DNA of 5,372 bases from an uncultured beta proteobacterium. Lineage in GTDB: Bacteria > Pseudomonadota > Gammaproteobacteria > Burkholderiales > Burkholderiaceae_C. Below the pieces are notes generated by a model. It was not told the DNA's origin, searched no databases, and saw only the letters and a list, made by a program, of their open reading frames with translations. The stretch spans positions 1 through 5,372 of the forward strand of contig CAIQEX010000500.1 of the NCBI GenBank assembly GCA_903870955.1, in the 5' to 3' direction. The position numbers and the translations under genes were made by a program. Position 1 is the stretch's first letter, and each line of letters starts with the position of its first letter. Of this stretch, positions 1 to 5,372 are shown piece by piece.

Positions 1-1227
1 CTCGATGGCGACTTCAATTTCGAGGTCTACATGAGCCTGACCTGCCACAACTGCCCGGACGTGGTGCAGGCGCTGAGCCTGATGGCAATCTTCAACCCGA
101 AGGTCAAAACTACGGTCATCGAAGGCGGTGCCTTTCAGGGCGAAGTCGAGGCGCGCGAAATCATGGCTGTGCCCAGCGTCTACTTGAACGGTCAGTTGTT
201 CGGCAATGGCCGCATGCTGGTCGAAGAAATTGTCGCCAAGTTGGATACCCAATCGGCCGACAAAGATGCCGCCAAGCTATCCGCCAAAGAGGCTTTTGAC
301 GTCCTCATCGTCGGTGGTGGCCCGGCCGGTGCGGCCGCTGCCGTTTACGCCGCACGCAAGGGCATTCGCACAGGCGTGGCCGCCGAGCGTTTTGGTGGCC
401 AGGTGAACGACACACTGGGCATTGAAAACTACATCTCGGTGCTGGAAACGGATGGCCCCAAATTCGCCACTGCGATGGAGGCACAGGTTCGGTCCTATGC
501 GGTCGACATCATGAACCTGCAGCATGCACAAAGCATTCTCCCCGCAGCAGAGGCGGGCGGCTTGATCGAGGTGAAGCTCGCCAATGGTGGTTCGCTCAAA
601 TCGAAGACCGTGATTATTTCTACCGGTGCGCGTTGGCGCAACGTGAACGTACCCGGCGAAGCCGAGTACAAAAACAAGGGCGTGGCCTATTGCCCGCATT
701 GCGATGGCCCCCTGTTCAAGGGCAAGCGCACGGCGGTGATCGGCGGCGGCAATTCCGGCATTGAGGCAGCGATTGATCTGGCCGGCATCGTGGCCCATGT
801 CACCGTGGTCGAGTTTGCCGAGCAACTCAAGGCCGATGCCGTGCTGATCAGGAAGCTCAACAGCCTGCCGAACGTAACCGTGCACACGAATGTCCAAACC
901 ACCGAGATTACCGGTGCCGATGGCCGGGTGAACGGCATTCGCTTCAAGGACCGCGCCACCGGTGTTGAGCAGTGGGTGGAACTGGAGGGGGTCTTCGTGC
1001 AAATTGGACTGGTGCCCAACACCGAGTGGCTCGCCGGCACGGTCGAACTGAGCAAGTTTGGTGAAATTGTGATCGATGCCAAGGGCCATACCAACGTCCC
1101 CGGCGTCTTTGCGGCCGGTGATTGCACCACAGTTCCTTACAAACAGATCGTGGTCGCAGCGGGCGCGGGTGCCACCGCGGCGTTGAGCGCTTTTGACCAT
1201 TTGATTCGCTCGCCAGTGCTTGCTTGA
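1..1227 (+). CDS. ahpF: Alkyl hydroperoxide reductase subunit F, 5'-truncated by the window edge
   Basis: AhpF is a cytoplasmic flavoprotein that takes electrons from NADH through FAD and two disulfide centres and passes them to the peroxiredoxin AhpC, which reduces hydrogen and organic peroxides. The frame is open from base 1, so 408 residues are present; E. coli AhpF has about 521, so roughly the first 110 (the first thioredoxin-like fold) are missing. Seen in order: the N-terminal-domain redox pair CHNC (bases 43-54), which reduces AhpC; the FAD-binding [10 protein letters not shown] (about 310-339) followed by ERFGGQ; the thioredoxin-reductase-type active site [12 protein letters not shown] (cysteines at 691 and 700); the NADH-binding [12 protein letters not shown] (from 736); and the C-terminal FAD motif [15 protein letters not shown] (from 1102). 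All four redox cysteines are present and no frameshift is visible. The methionine at base 31 is internal, because conserved AhpF sequence continues upstream of it. ahpC is expected upstream, outside the window. The identification is very secure; TrxB is excluded by the extra N-terminal CHNC domain. Confidence 0.97.
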   Translation, partial: LDGDFNFEVYMSLTCHNCPDVVQALSLMAIFNPKVKTTVIEGGAFQGEVEAREIMAVPSVYLNGQLFGNGRMLVEEIVAKLDTQSADKDAAKLSAKEAFDVLIVGGGPAGAAAAVYAARKGIRTGVAAERFGGQVNDTLGIENYISVLETDGPKFATAMEAQVRSYAVDIMNLQHAQSILPAAEAGGLIEVKLANGGSLKSKTVIISTGARWRNVNVPGEAEYKNKGVAYCPHCDGPLFKGKRTAVIGGGNSGIEAAIDLAGIVAHVTVVEFAEQLKADAVLIRKLNSLPNVTVHTNVQTTEITGADGRVNGIRFKDRATGVEQWVELEGVFVQIGLVPNTEWLAGTVELSKFGEIVIDAKGHTNVPGVFAAGDCTTVPYKQIVVAAGAGATAALSAFDHLIRSPVLA

Positions 1228-1253
1228 GACAGGACGCACGCATCGTAGAGCCA

Positions 1254-1267
1254 TAGGGTTAACCCTA
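1254..1267. promoter_or_regulatory. Perfect 14-bp palindrome, possible operator for pta
   Basis: TAGGGTTAACCCTA is perfectly self-complementary and lies 26 bp after the ahpF stop and 74 bp before the pta start. It sits where the -35 region would be for the possible -10 box at 1276-1281. That position and symmetry fit the site of a dimeric repressor or activator. I do not recognise the regulator, and the operator role is inference. Confidence 0.45.
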
Positions 1268-1275
1268 GTTAGCGT

Positions 1276-1281
1276 TATCAT
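1276..1281 (+). promoter_or_regulatory. Possible -10 box for pta
   Basis: TATCAT matches five of six bases of the sigma-70 -10 consensus and is 60 bp before the pta start. The hexamer at the correct -35 spacing (TAGGGT, 1254-1259, 16-bp spacer) is a poor match and falls within the palindrome, so the promoter would be weak or activator dependent. Low confidence, based on the hexamer alone. Confidence 0.25.
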
Positions 1282-1283
1282 CC

Positions 1284-1293
1284 ACTGATCAGT
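1284..1293. repeat. 10-bp perfect palindrome in the pta leader
   Basis: ACTGATCAGT is self-complementary. It lies directly between the possible -10 box and the larger inverted repeat that starts at 1294. With the proposed promoter, transcription would start within or just beside it, so it could be part of a compound regulator site. A 10-bp palindrome can also arise by chance. Confidence 0.3.
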
Positions 1294-1319
1294 CGTTGCT
1301 GTGGCAAGCCATAGCAACG
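1294..1319 (+). promoter_or_regulatory. 26-nt inverted repeat / RNA hairpin between ahpF and pta
   Basis: The arms CGTTGCTGTGG and CCATAGCAACG pair over 11 positions (ten Watson-Crick pairs and one G-U wobble) around a CAAG tetraloop. The hairpin begins 66 nt after the ahpF stop and ends 11 nt before the pta ribosome binding site. It is not followed by a T-run (the next bases are ACACTTTCAGC), so it is not a standard intrinsic terminator. It could protect the ahpF 3' end, form a structured pta leader, or be a protein-binding operator in the DNA. The structure is clear; the function is undecided. Confidence 0.5.
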
Positions 1320-1330
1320 ACACTTTCAGC

Positions 1331-1335
1331 GGAGG
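1331..1335 (+). promoter_or_regulatory. Ribosome binding site of pta
   Basis: GGAGG, six bases before the ATG at 1342, is a near-consensus Shine-Dalgarno sequence. It supports this start, and the encoded N-terminus also aligns with the usual Pta N-terminus. Confidence 0.85.
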
Positions 1336-1341
1336 CATTCC

Positions 1342-3393
1342 ATGCGTACCTATTTCGTTGCGGCGACCCAGCCCAACGTCGGCCTTACTTCAGTTTCCCT
1401 TGGCCTTTTGCGGGCCTTGCAGCGGCGCGGGTTAAGGGTGGCGTTTGTCAAACCAGTGACCAAGCTCACCCCGGAGAGCGAACCGTCCGTGCTGTTTGCG
1501 CGTGACATCTGCAAGGTTGCCAATACGCCGGATCCCTTGCCCATGAGTCTGGTGACCCAGTATGTCAACGGTGACAAAACCGATGACCTGCTGGAAGACA
1601 TTGTCAGCATGGTGATGTCCGCTTCCAAGGGCTGCGACGTGCTGGTGGTAGAGGGCATGCATGCCGACCCGAGCCGGGCCTTTATACCGCGCCTGTCTGG
1701 CGACATCGCGCGCAGTCTGCAGGCCGAAGTGGTGCTGGTTGCCAGTGGGGCGGATGCAGAAGGCATTGCCCAGACCCAACACATGATTGCCCAGGTGAAC
1801 CGGGCCGGGCGCCATGTCGTGGGCGTCATCTTCAACCGCGCCGCCCCAGGTTTCGACAAAGAGGCCGTATCGGCGCAACTCGGAGGCGTGCCCATTTGGG
1901 GTGCCATCGAGGACAACCCGGTGCTGGTCACTCCGCGCACCATCGATGTGGCCCGCCATCTGGGCGCGGAAATCATGATTGAAGGCCAGATTGCCACCCG
2001 ACGCGTGCGCGATACCGTGCTGGCCGCGCGTTCGGTGAGCGAAGTCATCGCACGTCTGACGCCCGGCGCCCTCGTCATCAGTGCCGGTGACCGGGACGAC
2101 GTGATCCTGGCGACGGCCTTGGCCGAGAGCAACGGCATCGAGCTTGCAGGTCTTCTGCTGACACACAACAGCTTTATCAGCAAACGCATTGAACGCTTTG
2201 GCTCAAGGGCCTTCAACAGTGGCCTGCCGGTCATGCGCACCGATGGCGACAGCTATGGCACCGCAGCCCGCATCAGTCGCTTGCCGCTGGCCGTGCCACC
2301 GGACGACTTGGGCCGGATGGACGCGGTGATCGACAACATGGCCGAGCACCTGGATGGAGACGCGATTTGCGCCGGATTGGAACTGGCGGTATCAACCCAT
2401 ATGTCACCGCCCGCCTTCCGCTACCAGTTGATACAAAAGGCACGCGCTGCCAACAAGCGCATCGTGCTGCCCGAAGGCGAGGAGCCGCGCACGATTCGCG
2501 CAGCGGTGATCTGTCTGCAAAAGGGCATTGCCCGGTGCGTGCTGCTGGGCCGCCGTAAAGTGGTTCAGTCAGTCTGCGATTCACTGGGGATTGAATTGCC
2601 CGCCGGGCTTGAAATTCTGGAACCTGAACAGATCCTTGAGCGCTATGTGGCGCCCATGGTGGAATTGCGCAAGAACAAGGGCTTGACCCTGGGCCAAGCG
2701 CAGGTGGCGCTGGAAGACAGCGTCACCTTGGGCACCATGATGCTGGCGGTGGGTGATGTGGACGGCCTGGTGAGCGGTGCGATACACACCACGGCCAGCA
2801 CGGTGCGACCGGCTTTGCAACTGATCAAGACCGCACCGGGTTCATCGATTGTTTCCTCGTGCTTCTTCATGCTGATGCCGGAACAGGTGCTGGTGTATGC
2901 CGATTGCGCTATCAACCCCGACCCGACAGCCCCCGAGTTGGCCGAAATCGCCAAGCAAAGCTCCGACAGTGCATTGGCCTTTGGCATCACACCCAAGGTC
3001 GCGATGATCAGCTACAGCACCGGTGCCTCGGGTTCGGGCGACGACGTGGAGAAGGTGCGCGCGGCGACCGACTTGGCCCATACCAAATGGCCCGGTTTGG
3101 TGATCGACGGCCCGATGCAATATGACGCCGCCACGGTGCCCGAAGTGGCCGCACAAAAAGCCCCTGGCAGCGCGGTAGCGGGGCAGGCAACTGTCTTTGT
3201 GTTCCCCGACCTCAATACCGGCAACACCACATACAAGGCGGTTCAGCGCTCCGCCAATGTGGTGTCCGTGGGGCCCATGCTGCAGGGCTTGCGCAAACCG
3301 GTAAATGACTTGTCGCGCGGTGCGCTGGTGGACGACATCGTCTTCACCATCGCATTGACGGCTATTCAGGCTGAGGCCATGAAACCGGCTTGA
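1342..3393 (+). CDS. pta: Phosphate acetyltransferase, three-domain long form
   Basis: Pta interconverts acetyl-CoA plus phosphate with acetyl phosphate plus CoA in the cytoplasm. With acetate kinase it forms the reversible Pta-AckA route for acetate excretion and uptake, and it sets the acetyl-phosphate pool. The 683-residue product is close to the usual length of about 700 for long enterobacterial-type Pta. Residues 1 to about 210 form the N-terminal P-loop/BioD-like domain, with VGLTSVSLG at 13-21 in the nucleotide-loop position. Residues about 213-340 form the DRTGG-type regulatory domain (GDRDDV at 249-254, LLLTHN at 271-276). Residues about 355-683 form the catalytic PTA_PTB domain, with IVLPEGEEPRT (374-384), DGLVSGAIHTTA (474-485), CAINPDPTA (522-530), SYSTGASGSGDDVEKV (557-572), FPDLNTGNTTYKAVQRSA (621-638) and RKPVNDLSRG (651-660). 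All closely resemble E. coli Pta and no defect is seen. The gene is probably its own transcription unit; no ackA is adjacent within the window. Confidence 0.97.
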   Translation: MRTYFVAATQPNVGLTSVSLGLLRALQRRGLRVAFVKPVTKLTPESEPSVLFARDICKVANTPDPLPMSLVTQYVNGDKTDDLLEDIVSMVMSASKGCDVLVVEGMHADPSRAFIPRLSGDIARSLQAEVVLVASGADAEGIAQTQHMIAQVNRAGRHVVGVIFNRAAPGFDKEAVSAQLGGVPIWGAIEDNPVLVTPRTIDVARHLGAEIMIEGQIATRRVRDTVLAARSVSEVIARLTPGALVISAGDRDDVILATALAESNGIELAGLLLTHNSFISKRIERFGSRAFNSGLPVMRTDGDSYGTAARISRLPLAVPPDDLGRMDAVIDNMAEHLDGDAICAGLELAVSTHMSPPAFRYQLIQKARAANKRIVLPEGEEPRTIRAAVICLQKGIARCVLLGRRKVVQSVCDSLGIELPAGLEILEPEQILERYVAPMVELRKNKGLTLGQAQVALEDSVTLGTMMLAVGDVDGLVSGAIHTTASTVRPALQLIKTAPGSSIVSSCFFMLMPEQVLVYADCAINPDPTAPELAEIAKQSSDSALAFGITPKVAMISYSTGASGSGDDVEKVRAATDLAHTKWPGLVIDGPMQYDAATVPEVAAQKAPGSAVAGQATVFVFPDLNTGNTTYKAVQRSANVVSVGPMLQGLRKPVNDLSRGALVDDIVFTIALTAIQAEAMKPA

Positions 3394-3447
3394 ACAGGGC
3401 ATGTCAACCCGGGCCGCTAGACGGGTGGGCGCGTTTTCTTCATGCGG

Positions 3448-3453
3448 TATCAT
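3448..3453 (+). promoter_or_regulatory. Possible -10 box upstream of the DUF3348 gene
   Basis: TATCAT, the same hexamer as the candidate in front of pta, lies 85 bp before the DUF3348 start. There is no recognisable -35 hexamer at proper spacing (GTGGGC is at the expected place). If used, the transcript would run through the hairpin at 3501-3524 before reaching the gene. Weak evidence. Confidence 0.2.
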
Positions 3454-3481
3454 CGTGCCCTCATCCGCAACAGCCTGGCTT

Positions 3482-3493
3482 GCGGTAAACCGC
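3482..3493. repeat. Short inverted repeat GCGGT-AA-ACCGC
   Basis: Two 5-bp arms separated by two bases lie in the spacer between pta and the DUF3348 gene, 45 bp before the latter's start. It could be a half-site pair for a regulator, but it is short enough to be chance. Confidence 0.2.
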
Positions 3494-3500
3494 TCCATTG

Positions 3501-3527
3501 AAGGGCTCACCCCGGTGGGTCCTTTCT
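3501..3527 (+). terminator. Terminator-like hairpin before the DUF3348 gene (pta terminator or attenuator)
   Basis: Arms 3501-3510 (AAGGGCTCAC) and 3515-3524 (GTGGGTCCTT) pair over ten positions with two G-U wobbles around a four-base loop, and C3511-G3514 may add a further pair. The A-rich 5' flank and the T-rich 3' flank (TTTCTAGTT) resemble an intrinsic terminator, although the T-run is interrupted. It is 107 nt after the pta stop and only 14 nt before the next start codon. It may end pta transcription, or control entry into the downstream genes as an attenuator or translation-controlling hairpin. Confidence 0.5.
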
Positions 3528-3538
3528 AGTTATCCGAT

Positions 3539-4300
3539 ATGACGCGAGTTCTGACGCGTACCCACTTCCATAGCTCCCGACTGCTTCGCACACTGACAGA
3601 CCTGTCCGCCCTGGAGGCGCCAGCGCCTGGGTTGCCGTTTGCAGAAAAACTGGGCCAGTGGGTGGACTACACCGATGCCATCGCCTTGTACGCAGTCCAT
3701 AACGCCCAGGCGAAGAGTTTTGATGAATCGCCGGCGGATGAAGGGGTGGATATCGCCGAAGACTTCGCGCGGATACGGGCCAGTCTGGAGCAGGCGATTT
3801 GCCGAACGGAAGCGCCCAAACGGGGCCAAAGTGGCATCGAATGGCCCAAGCCTCTGGCTGATATGCCCATGGACCTGAATAGCGCGTTCGAGCCTTACCG
3901 CCGTTACTATCTGGCGCATCAGCGCGATATGGATCTGAGCGTGCCGCCTTTGCGCTCCCGGGTGCGCGAAAGCGTTGCCGCCCTGTCGCCGGCGCTGCAG
4001 CAACTCGCCGCCCTGGATGGGGCATTCGAGCACATCCTCAGTGAGCGCGAAGCCATGCTGTTGGCGAAACTGCCGCAAATTTTGAAGCGGCGTTTCGCCT
4101 ACTTGCGCCAGCAACATCTGCAAGTGCAGGGTGCGGCGCAACCCGCAGATAGCCCCGCGCCCGAAACCCACGTTGGCGCGTGGCCGGCGCGTTTCTGCAC
4201 CGAAATACAAACCGTGTTGCTGGCTGAGCTCGATCTCCGCCTGCAACCCGCTGTGGGGCTGCTTGAAGCCCTGCAACACGAGAAAACCAACGCACTATGA
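3539..4300 (+). CDS. DUF3348 family protein, function unknown
   Basis: The 253-residue product resembles the DUF3348 family of Burkholderiales, recognised from its N-terminal pattern RTHFHSSRLLRTLTDLSA (residues 7-24), then FAEKLGQWVDYTDAIALYAV (34-53) and the FEPYRRYYLAHQRDMD segment (117-132). It has no signal peptide and no transmembrane segment. It appears mostly alpha-helical and cytoplasmic, with a charged region at about 160-195 (FEHILSEREAMLLAKLPQIL, then KRR) and a low-complexity Pro/Ala linker at about 199-210. The in-frame stop TAG at 3527-3529 makes the ATG at 3539 the first possible start, and the N-terminus matches what I recall of the family, but there is no Shine-Dalgarno sequence in front of it. 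Its stop overlaps the start of the next gene as ATGA, so the two are very likely cotranscribed and translationally coupled. An accessory or assembly role for the adjacent membrane protein is inference; no biochemical function is known to me. Confidence 0.8.
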   Translation: MTRVLTRTHFHSSRLLRTLTDLSALEAPAPGLPFAEKLGQWVDYTDAIALYAVHNAQAKSFDESPADEGVDIAEDFARIRASLEQAICRTEAPKRGQSGIEWPKPLADMPMDLNSAFEPYRRYYLAHQRDMDLSVPPLRSRVRESVAALSPALQQLAALDGAFEHILSEREAMLLAKLPQILKRRFAYLRQQHLQVQGAAQPADSPAPETHVGAWPARFCTEIQTVLLAELDLRLQPAVGLLEALQHEKTNAL

Positions 4301-5372
4301 ATAGACATTTCTTCACCGCTACGTTTGCCCTTGGCGCAATCGCCCTGGCGTGGGTCGCCGCCGGATTTATCGGAACCAACCTGTTGGCGCTTCTGGTCAC
4401 GCTCGTGATAGCCGCCGTGTATGGATTTGGCGCATTGGAGTTGCACCGTTTCAGGCAGGCCAGTTCCGGCTTGGTCAACGCGCTCCTGGCTATTCCTGAA
4501 GGGCTGAGCGAGCTCAATGACTGGTTGGCCAGCGTGCCCGTGTCCTTGCAAAACCCGGTGCGCTTGCGGGTCGAAGGAGAACGCGTTGGTTTGCCCGGTC
4601 CCGCCCTGACACCGTATCTGGTGGGGCTGCTGGTGATGCTGGGCATGTTGGGCACGTTTTTGGGCATGGTCGTGACGCTTAAGGGCGCGGTGTTCGCACT
4701 GGAAGGCACCTCGGATCTGGCGGCTATTCGCAATGCGTTCGCCACTCCGATCAAGGGTTTGGGGCTGGCGTTTGGCACCTCGGTTGCGGGTGTGGCTTCG
4801 TCTGCGGTGCTCGGTTTGCTGTCTGCGCTCAGCCGCCGCGAGAGGATGCAGGCCGCGCAATTACTGGACGGCAAAATTGCCACGCAGTTGCGCGGTTTTT
4901 CGCACAGTTACCAACGTCAGGAAACCTTCCGGGCCTTGCAATTGCAATCCCAGGCCTTGCCCCAGATAGCAGACAAAATGCAGGCCATGATGCTGCAGAT
5001 GGAGCGCGTGGGCCAGCAGATGAATGAACGTCTGCTGACCAATCAGGAGAACTTTCACAGCAGCATCAACAGCGTCTACACCGACCTGGCGCGCTCGGTG
5101 GATCAATCGCTGCACAGCAGTCTGTCGCAAAGCATGCAGATTGCGGCCGATAGCATCAAACCCGTCGTCGAGCTTGCCATGACCGGCATTGCCAGCGAAG
5201 CCCGCTTGATGCACGAACGCATGATCGCCAGCACGGACCAATCCCTGCTTGCGTTCAACACGGGTTTCGAACAGCGTGCCCAAGCACTCCTGGTCGCCGT
5301 CAAGGAAAGTTACGCAGCACTGTTGGCCGAACAGTCGCGTGGCGACAGCCAGCGCCTGCACGCATGGCACGC
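4297..5372 (+). CDS. DUF802-type membrane protein with TolQ/MotA/ZorA-like pore region, 3'-truncated by the window edge
   Basis: The frame is open from the ATG at 4297 to the last base, so 358 residues are present and the C-terminus lies outside. Four hydrophobic segments are visible: residues about 5-24, 27-47, 105-130 and 152-178. The third and fourth carry the proton-channel family look: VMLGMLGTFLGMVVTLKGA (113-131), where TolQ has a GLFGTVWGIM-like motif, and GLGLAFGTSVAGVASSAVLG (154-173), matching the last TolQ/ExbB helix. Thr120 and Thr161 sit where TolQ/ExbB have their channel threonines. From about 180 onward the chain is hydrophilic, glutamine-rich and helical without proline breaks for long stretches. 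Residues about 258-310 (including DSIKPVVELAMTGIASEA) resemble the DUF802 repeat. Known members of this type are some 700 or more residues long. A cytoplasmic tail on a motor-like stator resembles ZorA of Zorya. It is coupled to the DUF3348 gene by ATGA, with only a weak GAG (4280-4282) as ribosome site. The family call is fairly sure; ion conduction is inference. Confidence 0.82.
   Translation, partial: MNRHFFTATFALGAIALAWVAAGFIGTNLLALLVTLVIAAVYGFGALELHRFRQASSGLVNALLAIPEGLSELNDWLASVPVSLQNPVRLRVEGERVGLPGPALTPYLVGLLVMLGMLGTFLGMVVTLKGAVFALEGTSDLAAIRNAFATPIKGLGLAFGTSVAGVASSAVLGLLSALSRRERMQAAQLLDGKIATQLRGFSHSYQRQETFRALQLQSQALPQIADKMQAMMLQMERVGQQMNERLLTNQENFHSSINSVYTDLARSVDQSLHSSLSQSMQIAADSIKPVVELAMTGIASEARLMHERMIASTDQSLLAFNTGFEQRAQALLVAVKESYAALLAEQSRGDSQRLHAWH

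Noticed and set aside
31..33. ATG at 31 as the true start of the ahpF gene
   Set aside because: The preceding codons read DFNFEVY in frame, which matches the conserved AhpF sequence before CHNC, so the gene enters from outside the window.
277..1338. Long minus-strand reading frame (353 codons) opposite ahpF
   Set aside because: It lies almost entirely antisense to a complete, highly conserved ahpF coding frame. Its translation shows no recognisable motif and it is typical of GC-rich antisense open frames.
1296..1505. Small plus-strand frame overlapping the pta start
   Set aside because: It runs out of frame through the conserved Pta P-loop region, has no ribosome site and has no recognisable product.
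1350..2240. Minus-strand frames opposite pta (296 codons here; another at 1432-2166)
   Set aside because: Both are antisense to the conserved Pta N-terminal and DRTGG domains, have low-complexity compositions and no credible family resemblance.
3407..3440. Possible pta terminator: ACCCG/CGGGT stem followed by TTTTCTT
   Set aside because: The stem is only five pairs with a ten-base loop, and the T-run is separated from it by seven bases. The hairpin at 3501-3524 is the better candidate.
2842..3510. Minus-strand frame reaching into the pta-DUF3348 spacer
   Set aside because: Most of it is antisense to the Pta catalytic domain; its product is Arg/His/Gly-rich without motif, and no ribosome site supports a start in the spacer.
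3530..4279. Minus-strand frame (249 codons) mirroring the DUF3348 gene
   Set aside because: It is nearly the same length as the real gene, but the plus-strand product matches a known family and is coupled to the next gene, while this product has no recognisable features.
4038..4883. Minus-strand frames across the start of the DUF802 gene (also 4861-5370)
   Set aside because: The plus strand encodes clear transmembrane helices with pore motifs across this stretch. The minus-strand products are Ser/Pro/Arg-rich or His-rich shadows.
4297..5372. Calling the membrane protein a true Zorya ZorA
   Set aside because: The architecture is similar, but the gene partner (DUF3348) and the tail segment (DUF802) differ from Zorya loci, and no ZorB, ZorC, ZorD or ZorE gene is visible. 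The relation is noted only as a hypothesis.

Overview
The window reads as ordinary high-GC chromosomal DNA from a betaproteobacterium, most likely order Burkholderiales and family Comamonadaceae (a Rhodoferax- or Polaromonas-like organism). I infer this from GC-rich third codon positions, the strongly proteobacterial AhpF and three-domain Pta sequences, and above all the DUF3348/DUF802 gene pair, which I know mainly from Burkholderiales genomes. The genus is a guess. All four real genes are on the plus strand, and I see no tRNA, rRNA, CRISPR array, insertion sequence or phage gene.

Layout: (1) 1-1227, the C-terminal three quarters of ahpF, the flavoprotein disulfide reductase of the alkyl hydroperoxide reductase system; its 5' end lies upstream of the window. 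(2) 1228-1341, a 114-bp spacer with three consecutive palindromes, a possible -10 box and a good ribosome binding site. (3) 1342-3393, complete pta, phosphate acetyltransferase of the long three-domain type. (4) 3394-3538, a 145-bp spacer that ends in a terminator-like hairpin. (5) 3539-4300, a DUF3348 protein of unknown function. (6) 4297-5372 and beyond, an unfinished reading frame that overlaps the DUF3348 gene by ATGA and encodes a DUF802-type membrane protein: four predicted transmembrane helices with a TolQ/ExbB/MotA/ZorA-like pore signature, then a long helical tail.

How the genes work together: ahpF (peroxide detoxification) and pta (acetyl-CoA/acetyl-phosphate interconversion) are housekeeping genes that appear to be separate transcription units. 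No ackA is next to pta in the window. The last two genes form a tight, translationally coupled unit and are the most interesting part. The membrane protein has the architecture of an ion-driven motor stator subunit with a cytoplasmic tail, as in ZorA of the Zorya anti-phage system. In related genomes I recall this pair being followed by a DUF2894 gene and an OmpA-family gene, which would supply a MotB/ZorB-like peptidoglycan-binding partner. That part is outside this window, so the motor or defence interpretation is a hypothesis.
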